From Castor canadensis (lineage: Eukaryota > Chordata > Mammalia > Rodentia > Castoridae), in NCBI RefSeq assembly GCF_047511655.1, contig NC_133394.1, forward strand, positions 143,009,343 through 143,073,342: DNA of 64,000 bases. Direction: 5' to 3'. Every line of letters begins with the position of its first letter. Position 1 is the first letter of the stretch. Under the pieces are notes generated by a model. That model saw only the letters and a program-made list of their open reading frames with translations. It made no database searches and was not told the origin of the DNA. Below, in pieces: positions 46,888 through 59,695 of this stretch. The position numbers were made by a program, and so were the translations under genes.

Positions 46888-48479
46888 AAGATCATCAAAA
46901 GAAAACCTTTTGCTACCACTGCTATTTTCACAGAATACCAAATTTCAGGCTAAAAATTTGATAATATAAAATACAAAGGTAGTATTAAAATATACTAAAA
47001 TGCTCTTTGTTTTATAAAACATTAAAGAGTTACAGTCATGTGGTTTTTGTGTTCTTTAAGGCATAAGGTAGAAGTGTAGAAAATTGAAGGAGAAAGGGCA
47101 TTTCCTGTGATAAGATCGCCAGGTATATAGAAACCATTTGCACCGTCAAGTTTAACCACAGGTCAGTGCCAGAGTCTCTTTTCTACCATCCCTAGCCCAT
47201 CCCTGTCCTCTGCTCCAGTACTTTCCTGAAGGGCAGCCACATCACTTTGAGGTTATCCAGCTTTTTATCTTAAGTTTCCAGTTGTTAAATAAACTTAAAA
47301 TATTAAACTCAAGGCTGTTTCTTAGTCAATATCTGTCACCAGAGCTTTCCTGAGCTTGTACTAAATGAGTTTATGCTTTCTTCTATATGATAACCCTCCA
47401 CATTCCAAACATTGGAGGCTAATTATCCCAAGTTTCTAGGTCTTCTCACTGATGGTCCAAATAGTGCCAGGGACCTGTGTTTTTCAGGTGCTGTGGACAT
47501 GCCTCCATCATCCTTACAGCACTTTTACCAACCCGCTTCTCGAGCTGTCAGTGGGGTTCCTAGACCATGGCTTTTTAGGCAGGCAATCTATCTCACATGT
47601 GATCTGGCTAGTTTGGGTTTGAATATTGTGAATCTTTTGGTGTTCTAGCTTTGTGTACGGAAATCCAAAGAAACATCATCGTAGAGCTTGTCATCTTTTT
47701 GTAAAAATATTGAAGGTTAAGTAATCATCACAGGACTGATGAGTCAGAAGCTGTAAAATCTTTTCTGTGTTTTTCCTTTTTATATTAATTTCTAGACTAT
47801 TTGAAATATTCTTAATATTTCTAAGATTCTGACTATTCCTAATATTCTTAGCTCTAATCCTGTGAGAAGGTTCTAAAGTCCCACCTACTTTGACTTGTAA
47901 CAAAGATGCCATGAATTTATCTGAGAATCTGAGGTCTGTTTCACTCATACATGTTTTGAGAAAAATATGTTTTGTCTGGTATGTGTCAGGCACACAAAAT
48001 TTTGGATTTTTGTTATTGTTTCAACTACTGTAGAAGCTATCTATAAAAAACAAGTAAGCAGATGCATACATGATACAGAATTAAGTAGTTAGAAAAGTAT
48101 TACCTGATTCAGAAGAGCAGTAACTCAAGCCATTAATGAATAAAGTACTGATTTCATCTCTGTTGTAAAGAAAAATAAAGATCAATAATAAAAATAGAAA
48201 TAAAAAATGACAATACTATGAAGAAAAATAAAGTGACGTCAGAGAATAGAGAGCTCCTATGAACATTACCTTAGATAAAGGAGCCATCCACCCTCTCTGA
48301 CAAGATAGCATTTGAGCAGAGACCCATGTAAAGTACAGAGGACTACCACTGATATGTGGATAGATGTCTAATAGATGGTTCTCCAAAATAAGTGCATTTA
48401 TATATGTATATAAGTCTACCATAATTTTTATCTATAGAATGATATACAGTTTATGAATAATTATAAAATATACAATACT
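46888..48479. other. Intron sequence, nothing recognised
   Basis: 1.6 kb with no exon or clear repeat; AT-rich. Confidence 0.4.
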
Positions 48480-48483
48480 CTTG

Positions 48484-48705
48484 TTTTTTTTTTTTTTAAT
48501 GGTCCTGGGGATTGACTCAGACCTCACATTTGCTAGGCAAGTATTCTACCATTTCAGACATGTCCCCAGTCCTTTTGCTTTTAGTTTTTTTTCGGATAGA
48601 GTCTCACACTTTTGCATGGGTGGTCTTATACCACGATCCTCCTACCCGTGCTTCCTACGTTGCTGGGATCACATGCATGTGTTACCAGGCTCAGCTACAG
48701 TACTT
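48484..48705 (-). repeat. B1/ID composite SINE, antisense
   Basis: T-rich end, reversed ID part (ttgctaggcaagtattctac) and reversed B1 (ttgctgggatcacatgcatg). Confidence 0.85.
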
Positions 48706-49949
48706 TTTAAGTATATTTTTAAAGAGCTAGTATATAAATGCTATATAGCCAATTAATTCTCTCCATCACTTTCATTAATTTTTACTGAACTCTGACAGTC
48801 ATAGACGAATGGAAATTTTAACTAATGAGTAAGTGTAGTTCTGACACTTGCCTGATATTTTCTTTTCAATTAATGAGTAAGAAGAAAATGAAATAACAGA
48901 GGTGAATATCTCAACTTCCTCCAATGCAAGGGCTCCTGCTCTTCCGAATTGGATAATAGTTTTCAGATCCTAGAATATTTCCTCAAATTTTCCACTATTC
49001 ACAATGCCATAGCTTCTGACACTACACACTTCTATGCTAACCTGTATTATCATTTTTCCAACATTTTCTTAAATCTATAAATCAATAGAATAAAAAGTCA
49101 AGCCCCTAGTACCAGCATTTGCCAATTTCCATGGTGTAACCACTGATACACCTCAATTTATCCCATCATCAGTTGAAAATATTGTCAAGTGGAAAAAATA
49201 TTTCACACACCCAGACTCTGGAACATCCTAACAGTGACGCAGTTGTAGAGTGTCTGTTGTTTCCTTTCTGTGCTGACTGGGAGCGAAGTCTCATGACTAC
49301 TGCCTAGAGGAAAAGAGAGGATGGAATTGCATATCTTAGCCTGAGAAAACATCCAAATTCAAAATTCTATGGTTTTACTGAATTTATTGGCTTTTGCACC
49401 ATTAATAAGGTGAAAAATCGCAAGTCAAGCCATCATTATTTGGGGACCTCTATGTTCCATACTGCGTCCAATCAAAAGCTACTAACCCAAACTCAGGAGC
49501 ACAGATTTGGAAAGAGACACACACCATCATCCAGTATTTCCACCGTGTAGAGCTACCAATAACCTCGAGAGTACGCATAATAGTAAAATGTAGCAAAAGT
49601 TTTGACTGTTATTTTTATTTCAATATAATTTATTTAACTGCTAGTTATCAAAATTGCTGAAAATTTAGCACCATAAGAACTGATAGGAGCTGGCTCCAGC
49701 AGCGCTAAACGAAACATATGGGTATTTGAGGGAGAGCATCCAGGCCACGCAAACTGCAGGTGAAGCCTCAGGTGGGGCAGGCTTGATTGGCTGAGGAAGA
49801 GTGAAGAGGTCTGCATTGTGGGTACAAAGAGGACAGGGGCGGAGCTGCTGAGGTAGTTGGGTTGGAACTGTAAGGGCCTTTGGGCCTGGCAGAGGGGTAT
49901 TTTAAGGGGAGTCTCCATATCCTCCAGATGAGACCACATGCACCCTTTC
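48706..49949. other. Intron sequence, nothing recognised
   Basis: A 106-codon minus-strand frame at 49634-49954 shows no recognisable domain. Confidence 0.35.
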
Positions 49950-50095
49950 TCCATAGGACCTCAGAGTCCTTAATCAGATGTGTGACTTTGAAGGAGCCAC
50001 TACCGTTTGGTCATCCCTTCTTTATCTGTAAGATGTGGAATTTGGACTATGTGACATTTAAACTTCCAGTTCCAGCAATCTCTGAATCTGAATAA
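49950..50095 (+). repeat. MIR-like fragment, sense
   Basis: tttatctgtaagatgtggaa followed by tttggactatgtgacattta. Confidence 0.5.
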
Positions 50096-50789
50096 GGCAT
50101 CAAATCTTTGTCATTTGTGTCATAAATGCAGGGGGTCCTGCTGCCTATGAGTGCTGACTCTCCAGCTGCCCCCGGGCTTTCTCACCTTTCCCTTACATTG
50201 CTAAGGCGGTCATTAATCTTCATAACACCTTAAATCCACTGTGTCTGCTGCATCTCCTACCTTCACCTCTGTATTAAGTGGCCTACTTCTGCTGCCATCA
50301 TGGAAAAATCCCCGAGACCTGCTTTTTCCATGAAGGCATTTGAAGAGTGTGAGGAACAGTCTCATTCATTTCTGAGGTCATTGTTGGCTGCCATTTTGAC
50401 ATGGCCACCCATTCAAAATCTCCTGTGTTACGACACTCTGAGCAAACTAGTCCCCAGAGCCTGAGCTGTGTGGCTGGGAAAAGCCTACAAGCAGTAGACT
50501 CAAGGAACACACTGAGTGCTGTTCCTGAATCTTCACTTTGACCTTCGGGATCACTTCTAAAGTCAGAACTTGAAACAGCTGGGAATTTCTCAGATGCCAC
50601 AATGGAGGATGATAAAGATGTCACTGAGAAAAGCAAACATCTCCATTTTGGTCATGCCCAGACTCAAGGGACAGAGTTTATGACCTGTCCCTTGTGATGT
50701 AGGAACTCCCTAACTCAATACAATCATAACTTTTAGAAGCAGCTATACTGTAGGGACTAAGAACTCAGGCCCTAATACGAGACTGTCTA
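50096..50789. other. Intron sequence, nothing recognised
   Basis: Includes a 112-codon minus-strand frame (50298-50636) without recognised domains. Confidence 0.35.
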
Positions 50790-50940
50790 TGCCTGAATTT
50801 CAGGCCAACCATTCCTCAGCCAAGTCATCCAAATGATTATGAGTCAGTTTCCTTGTTTTTAGAAGCAAGATGATAAAAATAGAAACTACCTTTTCCAGGT
50901 GTTATTGGGATTAGATGAATAAATACTGTTACATTGTGTT
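50790..50940 (+). repeat. MIR SINE, sense
   Basis: gagtcagtttccttgttttt, and ggtgttattgggattagatg fit MIR. Confidence 0.55.
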
Positions 50941-50984
50941 CATATGACATGCAGTTTTGTTAATTTATTCCCATATTTTCATTT

Positions 50985-51260
50985 TTTATTACTTTTTCTT
51001 TTAGTATTTTTTATTTTATAAACTTTTTCTATTTGTGTACAGAAATGTTTCATTGTGGCATTTCCATACATGCATATATTGTGCCTTGATCAGATTAACA
51101 CACTCTGTTGCTTTTTCTTTCCCCATCCCCCTTCTCTTAGCATGGTAGTTTTAGAAGCACCATGACACTTAGGATTTCCTTTTCTCTAAGGCTACCCCTT
51201 TTCTGAGGGATTACCAATACAGCTGTCTCCATTTCACACTGGTCAGCATAGTATGATTCA
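50985..51260 (-). mobile_element. L1 3'-end-like repeat, antisense
   Basis: ttgtgtacagaaatgtttca, tgtggcatttccatacatgc and a following pyrimidine-rich block, as at 2212-2510. Confidence 0.45.
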
Positions 51261-51291
51261 TCTTTCCCAAACCTCTAGGGGTTTGTAAACT

Positions 51292-51292
<1 letters not shown>

Positions 51293-51326
<34 letters not shown>
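51293..51326 (+). repeat. (TA)n microsatellite
   Basis: About 16 TA units, at the A-tail end of the neighbouring antisense SINE. Confidence 0.95.
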
Positions 51327-51329
<3 letters not shown>

Positions 51330-51395
51330 GGGATGAACCCAGGGCCTTGTGCATGCTAGGCAGGCACTCCACCACTGAGCTATGTTCTTAGTCCA
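51327..51395 (-). repeat. ID-like SINE fragment, antisense
   Basis: gggatgaacccagggccttg and gctaggcaggcactccacc are reversed ID sequence; this copy is closer to the generic rodent ID than to the composite SINEs. Confidence 0.75.
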
Positions 51396-51424
51396 AAATT
51401 TCTGTATTCGACTCCTGGAATTCC

Positions 51425-51625
51425 ACCTCTGAAACTGACTGCCTGAGCCTGATTTCTAATTTCAAGCATTTTCTTACTTGTGTGTCACTGGGAAGGTTAA
51501 TTAACTTCTCCAGGCTTTGCTTCCTCTCCTGATGGAAGGGGATAATAACAATAATGATACCCACCTTCTGGTGTGTTTGATAATTAAACAAAACAATTTT
51601 TATGAAACACAGAGGCACTCAGCAT
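51425..51625 (+). repeat. MIR SINE, sense
   Basis: gtgtgtcactgggaaggtta, acttctccaggctttgcttc, ggggataataacaataatga. Confidence 0.65.
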
Positions 51626-51654
51626 GATGCATGTCAAATGTGATGATCAGTATT

Positions 51655-51812
51655 ATCACTGATCAAGTTCGTTGTCACATCACCATCACCAACATCAAAT
51701 GCCATCACCACCATCATCAATATTACTTATCACCAAAATCATCATCAACATTGTGCTCGCCAACATCATTACTACCACTACAGCCTCTACCACCACCACC
51801 ACGGTCATCATC
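51655..51812 (+). repeat. Degenerate (ATC)/(ACC) trinucleotide repeat
   Basis: About 160 bases dominated by ATC, ACC and AAC triplets (for example atcaccatcaccaacatc). In one frame it reads as His-rich, which explains a spurious frame at 51631-51849. Confidence 0.85.
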
Positions 51813-52550
51813 CTGTGAGAGGAAAGAGAGCTTCCAGAAGGTTAAATGACTGGGCTAAAGAAATGGATGTGAAGGTCTTGGTCAATCAGGCCTATATGAA
51901 CAAAAGATGCTTCTGTTATTATACTTTGCATGATTATAACTACTTTGGTCTTCATTTCTTGACAGGAGAGTATGGGCAAAACAGGAGGATGGATAAATCT
52001 ATTTATGTGACCTGCAACCTTCTCCATCTGCCTGGATGAATACTGGTTTTACCTTGCTGTGAGATTCTGACAGCTTGTTCTGATTTCAGAGCTGGATCAA
52101 TGTCTGGAGAGGCTTGGGGGGTTGCGCAGAGGTGGTGACTCTGGCCACTCTGATATTAAGATGCCACAGGAGTAGTAGTATTTGCTGTGCATTTTAATCA
52201 GCAAAATAAACCCAGTTTGGCAGCTATTAATTCCCTGAAACATCTGCAAATGGTGCCCTGTGAGCCTGAGGGTGTGATTTTGAAGGAGTTAGGTATATTG
52301 GATAATAAAAATATCTTAGTACTCTTAGTACTCTCAGGAGGCCCTAAATATAGAGGTTTGGTCTCTGTTCTTGCCCAACTTACTAAAACTGGGAGATATT
52401 AGGCAAGTCTTTTATCTTTACTGGGCTCAGATGACCCAAGAGTAAATTGAAATGAATACCTACTTTCTTGATGACAGAGCTAGATCAGGTAAGTGACATA
52501 AAGTACATCCAAATCATTAAGACAAATGTTTCTAATGTTATTAAAAGAAA

Positions 52551-52755
52551 AGTGCAGCGTAGGTGGCTTACACCTGCAATCAATCCTAGCTGCTTGGTAG
52601 GATTGCAATTTGAGGCCAGTCAGGGAAAGTAGTCCATGAGAGCTCCATCTCCAAAACAGCCAGAGCAAAATGAATGGGGGGTGTGGCTCAAGTGGTAGAG
52701 CATCTGCTTTGCAAGCATGAATCCTTGAGTTCAAATCCTAGTGTCAACGAAACAA
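52551..52755 (+). repeat. B1/ID composite SINE
   Basis: B1 part (gtggcttacacctgcaatca), ID part (gtgtggctcaagtggtagag, catctgctttgcaagcatg). Confidence 0.85.
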
Positions 52756-53999
52756 TGGTATGGAAAATGCACATGTAACTAGCAGAGGAACTTAGAATGA
52801 CAATCTTCCTGGATCTTACAAAGTTGAGCGGTATGGACTTAAACACAGATGGAAAATGGATTTCATTTCCAGTGAGAACTCCAGTGGACACTAGTGGGCT
52901 GTTTTTGAAGTTGTTAGGTTAGGTTAGGGGTAGAATGTAGTTGTTGATTATGGATACCCGCTACATGCATAGGACAAAGCCATTTGGTTATGAATGCCCA
53001 ATGTTTTCTATTCTGGGATTACATTAGATGGAAGAATCCTTGAAACTCTCCACTTAGACTACTTCTTTGGCATTTTCCACACACATCCTGAAATTGTAGT
53101 GTTATTGCATCTTTTGCAGGTAAATAACTAGTGCTTATTTCTCCCTTTCTAGGCCACCTTCTCTACCATTTCAAGGTAGCAATTGTCTAACTCTGTCCCC
53201 TGCAGCTTGTCTTTGCCTAGAGATCACCACAGATCTTGGACACTACCTGTTCCACTTTGCTGCTTCCCTAACTGTTCCAGATTTTCAGTGTCATAAAAGT
53301 ATAAAAGTATTTATTCTGCATATGAATTTGTGATTTGGGCAGGACTATGCAGTCATAGCTCATCTTGTCTCAGTGCTACCTGGGGGAGTTTCAATGACTA
53401 AGAAATGGAATAGTTGAAAGCTGGCTCATCCCCATGACAGGCAGTTGATGCTGGCCATGGCTGCCTGCTGACCAGAACACCTGCTCAGCTTCTCTATGGT
53501 CTTCCTCACAAACATGGCGACTGCGTTCCAAGGCAGCCATTGGAATACACAGTGTGCCAGGCCAAAGCCATATTGTCTTTTCGGACCACATCTTACAAGA
53601 TATCACTTCTGTCAGCTCTGATTTCACAAAGCGGTCACAAAATTCTGTCTGGACTCCCATCTCTTGATGTGGAAATATCTTCATTACCTGGTAAAAAGAG
53701 AATATGTGATAAGATAGAGATTGATTTGGCTATCGTTGGAAAATATGGTCTGTCATACTGTACAAGCTGCACAGATTCATTTGGCTTCCAGTTTTTTTAG
53801 ATCTGATTGATATAAGGAATAACACAGTAGTCCTGATGTTTTCACTAAGATGGAAGAGACTTTGTATGTTGTATCAGTTGACTTGATAGTAGAGTGAGGA
53901 TTCTTCTTCCATCTCCATCCTCTTTCATGTCTTCTCTCTTGACTATAAAAGTATATAAGAAGGAAAACATCTGGAATGGAGTTCAAGTCCTGCTTTCTT
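52756..53999. other. Intron sequence, nothing recognised
   Basis: No exon or repeat assigned in 1.2 kb. Confidence 0.35.
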
Positions 54000-54100
54000 T
54001 TGCCTCTTCATTAACTAACTTTCAGTGTAAACTTGCCCAGGTCATTTCTCTTGGAGGCTCTATTTCTTCATCAAGCAAATGAGAGTATTAGATCAGGTAC
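54000..54100 (+). repeat. MIR-like fragment, sense
   Basis: taaacttgcccaggtcattt, ctctatttcttcatcaagca. Confidence 0.5.
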
Positions 54101-54609
54101 ACTATAGAAGCATAGTCTTCCAGACTGTTACAAAATTCTTTGATGTAGTTAATTATTCTATTACATATTTATTTTCTTCATTAAGGGCATCCTTAAAATT
54201 AATAAAATAATACAATGTAGCATACAGAATTTTGCAAAGCAAAGAATTATTACTTATTTATTATCTCTAAATCTAGTATTTTTCTATTTCACCACAGCCC
54301 TTCCCTGAAGTAATTGGGAGCAAAGAGTGCTACTTTGTAGCCAAATTTTTAATTAACCTTGTTTCATGTTCATTTTCTATATTGATATGGTTTTGTGCAT
54401 TGATGTTTTTTACACCATGCATAAGAAAAAAATGTACATAGTCACCTTCTCTTTCTCTGGGTCTCCAGCTTCTTATCAGACAGTGGCTATTGTGTTAGGC
54501 TAGAGCAGTTGTACTTCGTTCTTTGTAGAGATAAGACCTTTGAAGAAAAATGAAATGGGGCAATAGGGTAGATGGCATGGAATATGGAATAACTGGGATA
54601 GTTAACTTA
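54101..54609. other. Intron sequence, nothing recognised
   Basis: AT-rich. Confidence 0.35.
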
Positions 54610-54850
54610 GAAAGTATCTCTTTCAGAGGGAACCCTGAGCAAAGGCCTGAGGAAGCTAGGGCACAGACCATGTGAAGGTCTGAGGAAAAACATTCTAGAA
54701 ATAGAAAGTGGCAGAACACTAAGGTGAGGAAGAGTGTGGAGTGTCCCTGGGATGGCCAGAAGGCCAGTGTGCCTGGAAGCATGGGCAAGAGAGTCTATCC
54801 CTGGTCCATAAGGGGCATGTCCCTTCTCTTCTCTTCCAAAGTCAAATTGG
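54610..54850 (-). repeat. L2 LINE fragment, antisense
   Basis: gaaccctgagcaaaggcctg, gaggaagctagggcacaga and aaggccagtgtgcctggaag follow reversed L2. Confidence 0.5.
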
Positions 54851-55176
54851 ATTGTGCTCAAAGTGATTGGCAGAGTTTATAGCCAAATGCATTTTGTCTA
54901 CTGCTCTTCTGGCGTGAAGCTGATTTGTCTTAAAGAGAGAGAAAGGAGTTGGAAAAATCTCTCTCTCACAGAGAGGGCTATTTTCCTGAGCAAGGGCACA
55001 TTCACCAGATGGAAGGTAGCCCTTCTCTGTAGGCTGTGCATCCTTGTGGCCTACTCAGAGAGCTCAGGTGGGACTCAATGACACCAAGTAAGGTTTGAGA
55101 CTGGACCATTTCCTGAGAGACAGTTATAGTTACCTGTTCCTGTCTCAATGACAGATTCCTTTGTATCATTGGTGCC

Positions 55177-55229
55177 CTAAGAGGGGTCTTTAACCCCTCT
55201 TAGTTGGTCTTCGGGGACAACAGACCAAC
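55177..55229. other. Two adjacent perfect hairpins
   Basis: First: CTAAGAGGGGT (55177-55187), a 5-nt loop, then ACCCCTCTTAG (55193-55203), an 11-bp perfect stem. Second: GTTGGTCT (55203-55210), an 11-nt loop, then AGACCAAC (55222-55229), an 8-bp perfect stem. They share base 55203. No family of structured RNA was recognised. Confidence 0.8.
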
Positions 55230-56864
55230 CCCAATCTTGAGTATTTACTTCAAATTTTACCTGTGCCTAACACGGTCTTAATTTGCAGCAAGGTTTGGTA
55301 GACATCTAAAGTATCACGTTGGATGTGCAAGAAAAGTCCAAGAGACCTTTTGTATTTTAAGAAGTTTCCATTACCATATCTGAGGGCAGACCTGGGTTTT
55401 GATGGCATGAATCACTCTTTGGTTTTCCCCTGGGTGTGTTTCTAGCATTTACTCTAGATCTTTCTAATGAAGATCTAATAAACTTGTAGAACAAGAAAGA
55501 ATAAAGTATATTTGCCAGGTTAGAGCAACTAGTATAAGAGAAACTGTTGAATCTCTCTGTCTTAATAAAATAAAGCCCCACCCCCACCTTTTACTCCTGT
55601 GACAGTACAAAGTGGATGGTTGGGTGCAGTGATGGCATCCTACATCCACCAGCCAATCACCAATTGAGCATGTGAGGGAAGGCACACAGGTCTGAGAGCC
55701 AGCCTGGAAGGCTGCCCACCCTCATTGGACAGAACGGCAGTCCTGTGTCTCCAGCTCTAGGTAGCGGGGATGGACAAGAGCCAATGTCAAGTGAGCTCTG
55801 CACAAAGTGGTTTGCTGCATCACTTAGTGTGGAAGGTGATTAGCAGAAGTACACATTGTCTAGTCCAAACGTGACCTACTGAAACGTCTGAAAGCGGGGT
55901 TCAGGAATCTGCTCCTTCCCGACCCCTCCAGCCCATCCCTTTAGCGCACTGGTGTTTATGGTTCCCCAGCTGAGAAAGTCCAGGGTGACGTGAGAGCCAA
56001 GTAAACGTGACAAATGCTCCTCTCGTTCTGCATTCTCTACCCTTGGCACCTTTTCAAAGAGGAATTAAATTAATAACTTGTTGATTTGTAACTCTTGCCC
56101 TTTAAACATGTAAGCACTCAGCACGCTGGATGTCAGATCATTAGTCAATACATCAGTGCTCTAAGGAGTTCACTTCACTAATAAAACCAACCACGGTTGC
56201 CCTTCCCTTCTGTCCTTGGCGGCCCGAGCTGGTGCCCTCTGTGATTGGACGGGTGCAGGCTGCCCGGGAAGCACTGGTGATGGATGGGTCCTTTGCTGGG
56301 CTGCCTGTGGCCTCCCGCGAGCTCTTCCCTTTCCGGGTCCTGTTCCTTTTCCTGGCAACCAACCTCTAAAGAGCTTGGCATCTTTATACACCTTACACAA
56401 GAATGTTAAACCTGCCGGACTTCAGGGGTAAGGGTGGTGGCTTTGTGCCTATGTCTCTTATTGTTGGGTTTAATAATTCCACTTTCCTTATATTCCCGTG
56501 GGAACCTGGAAGCCCTTTACAAACTATGGTGGCAAGATAGTGCTATGTGGACAGAACTCACTCATGGCCTGAGCCAGAGGGCTCTTGGAGTCACACAAGA
56601 TAGGCTGTTTCTATAGTTACACTGGGATCAAACTTGGATTCCTTTCTCCAAATATTTGGGAGAGAAATTTAAGAACCAAAAATGGAAAAAATAGAGGATC
56701 ACTCAGGATTCAAAAGAAAGAGACTTTAAAGACTTCATTTAGTTCTATTTCTGTATAACAAACATGTGAAGATATTACAGCCCAAGGAGCAAGCCCATTC
56801 TTATAAAGCAATTCCCCTGGATGGTGAGAAGAGGAGAAAAAAAAATCTTTCACAGGGAGCTCAC
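55230..56864. other. Intron sequence, unique-looking
   Basis: 1.6 kb with no transposon recognised. 55790-56130 is less AT-rich and has mixed CpG-containing sequence that could be a conserved element. Overlapping frames at 56150-56440 on both strands are not credible exons. Confidence 0.35.
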
Positions 56865-57010
56865 TATGTATCAGCCATTTGATATCCTTCATTCTTTCTC
56901 ACAACAACCTTACAAAGGGGGCATCGTGTGCCCATTGTACCAATCTACAGTGTGGCTGGGTAACTTGACTGAAGTCAAGGGCTGCAGCAATTGAGCAAGG
57001 AGTCGATCTG
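56865..57010 (-). repeat. MIR SINE, antisense
   Basis: gctcactatgtatcagccat, ctcacaacaaccttacaaag and ggctgggtaacttgactgaa. Confidence 0.65.
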
Positions 57011-58144
57011 TCCCACTACTCACTCTTGGGCACCATGCAGTGTTCACAGTGATGAATACAGTGATGAGTGGATGAATTCAGAGGATGAATTCACGCATTG
57101 CAGCAGAGAGAACAGTGTGCAATGAGGAATGGCAGTGTTTAGCATGTCTGGAGAGCAGTAGGAAGGGGGCTGAGTCTTGACAAGAGGTCACACAGAGCCA
57201 TATGTGTGATTCGGTACCCACAGAGAACGAGGTTAGAAGCAGGGGTTCAGCATGGCAATAGATGTGATCAGCAGGAGAGCTGTTAGAAGGGAATGGCAAG
57301 GGAGAAGGGAGACACCTAGGTAGAGTCCCTGTGGGGCCTGTCCTTGACCATTAGGGTTGCTTGAAGAGCCCCTATCTCTTATGGATTTTTTGAACATCTG
57401 TGGCACTGCCTCTCATCTTGGGGTGCAGGGGACTTGTCAATATATAGAGTCATTTTTTGGTTGATGTGACTACACATCAGACAATGTATGAGACAACCCC
57501 CTAGCAGTGAATTATTCAGCCCAGTGTCCAGGTGCTGACATGGGGAAACCCTGACTTTGGGGTACAACTGGTTGGGTCTGATTGACAGTCACAATTCCCA
57601 TGTTCTTTTTATTTGATCAGCTAAGTGAATCTGTGCTTGAGTTTCCTCATCTGTACCATAGATAGAAGACAATAGAAAGAGTGTGGTGCTAGGACAAAAA
57701 CTTTTACAAACACTTCAGTGATCCTATTTTGTGTATATGTTCTTTGTAGACTCATAGGCCCAGAGGGGAAGTTCTCCACATGTGAATGAGTGAAGTGAAC
57801 TGCTTTGACAGAAGTCTTTTTAGTCACCACATCTATGATATTTAGGATATAGAATTCTTGTGTCAAGACAATGCCTGCTTTTCTGGCAAATTATTTTAAT
57901 TTTTTTTACAACTGCAGTATGCCCCTAGGACATTTTACTGGGCAGATATAGACCCATGTAATGAAGAACTATGATAGTGTCAAGGTCATTGTACTGTTGG
58001 ATATGATATAAATTCACCAACCATGACTTAGTGCACAGATTTGGATCACTGCCAGTATTGCAGCATGAAACAAGTGCTCATTGAATGAGATCATCTTAGA
58101 ACACTCTGTTAAAGAATCTGTGTTTATGCCTGAAAGACACTACC
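57011..58144. other. Intron sequence, nothing recognised
   Basis: No exon or repeat assigned. Confidence 0.35.
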
Positions 58145-58250
58145 AGTTTTGTTCTGCACCCTTTACTTTTATAGATGAACAGACCAAAGCCAAAGGTCAC
58201 ATAGCTGATGAGTGGCAGCCTTAGGCCTTCATGAGAGTGTAGGTATTTAA
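58145..58250 (-). repeat. MIR fragment, antisense
   Basis: cttttatagatgaacagacc and ggtcacatagctgatgagtg. Confidence 0.6.
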
Positions 58251-58959
58251 AACAAACCACTACACCATGTGGCATTCTATATTCACAGATGACCAGGTAC
58301 CACTTCCATCCATTTTGATCAGAAGGACCAGTCAGAGAGAGACTCCTGGGTTTAGTACAAAGAACCTAGCTGTGTTTATTTGCTAGATATGGGAACCTCT
58401 GGTTTTCTTTACAACAGTGATGCTCTTATTCCATGATCAAGGCTCTGAAATAGGCCAAAATGCTTCTATGATGCAATTTGTAGAGATTTCATTAAGATCT
58501 AAAAGGCACAGGAGAGTAGAGAAGTATTGAAGGTAAAAGAAAGTCCCTGTGAGACTTGCAGGTAAGATCACTTCCCAGGCTACCAAAATCCACTTCTTCA
58601 GTGTTTGTCTCAGCAGCAATGCTTGGCTAGAAAATTACTTTCTTTACTTTTTTTTTTTACTTTTTTGATTTTAGAGCGCTACGCTCTGGATACATTTCTC
58701 CATGATTTAAGGAAAGTAAGTGTTTCTCCATAGCCCTGGCCCTTCAAATCCTTTCCCCATGACTGACTGACCTCTCTTGAGGGATTTTCTCCTGTGAAAC
58801 AAGATAATAATAGTGTTTATCATTAAATTAGAGAGAATTTTTAAAAAATCACATTAGGCATTTTGCTAGTGTCTTACAAATTTGAAGTGCTAGATGGATG
58901 TCAGTTATTATTATTAGTGCTATGATTATTATTACTGCTATTTTTGGTATTTCATTATG
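58251..58959. other. Intron sequence, nothing recognised
   Basis: Contains a short T-rich run at 58649-58658. Confidence 0.35.
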
Positions 58960-59012
58960 AAGTATGCCTGGCACATAGCAAGCTGTTAACAAACATTACT
59001 TCTCTTTTCCTT
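58960..59012 (+). repeat. L2/MIR 3'-end fragment
   Basis: tatgcctggcacatagcaag. Confidence 0.5.
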
Positions 59013-59569
59013 TCTCCTCTGCTATTAAGTAGGTGACTATCCTGAGTGAGGCCTCCTATGCTGTCTGGGTTCTCTGTGATGAGTTTTGGAGGCTATGCTT
59101 ATGGACACACCACAGATAGAGCAGCTGAAGTGACCATGGCTGGGAAAATATAGCACTTGATACAGATGCAAGGAGCCCTCCCAACCTTGCAGATTCAGCT
59201 GTGGAGGCTTGCTCCTGAAATCCAACAGAAATGATTAGGAGGGGATAGGAGAAAAGAGGTATTGTGGCAGCTTCAAGACTGTCACAGGACATCGGCTTCC
59301 AAAATGCAGTATAATATCTAGTTAAGTGGAACTAGTTAAGTATAATATCTAGTTAAGGGGCAGAGGGGTGAGTTATCCACACCTTGATGAGGGTGGGGTT
59401 CTTGTCCTGTGCATCTTTTACTCACAGAATTCAGCCAAACACAAGTTCAAGTGGCCAAATGTCCTGAGGAACAGTCATTTCTCTTTTCTGTAGTGTCCTT
59501 AGTGGTCTGGAGGTGGACTTTCAGGAATCAACGTTCCCATCTATGACTCATTGAGAGTGTAATTATGCC
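59013..59569. other. Intron sequence with a short tandem duplication
   Basis: TATAATATCTAGTTAAG at 59310-59326 recurs at 59341-59357 (31-bp period), with a partial third copy ACTAGTTAAG at 59331-59340. Confidence 0.6.
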
Positions 59570-59695
59570 AATTTGCTTAGCTCAGTTTCCTCATCTATAA
59601 AATGGGAATATTAAAAGTCATGGAATGGTGTTTTAATTTGATGGAGCATAGTACAGTGCTGGGTACCCACTAATTTCAAGAAATACTATTTTATA
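59570..59695 (+). repeat. MIR SINE, sense
   Basis: gctcagtttcctcatctata, aaatgggaatatt and gtacagtgctgggtaccc. Confidence 0.65.

Noticed and set aside
50298..50636. 112-codon minus-strand frame
   Set aside because: No recognised family and no exon borders.
56153..56440. Several overlapping frames on both strands in a less AT-rich segment
   Set aside because: Frames on opposite strands mirror one another and lack family features or splice-site context.
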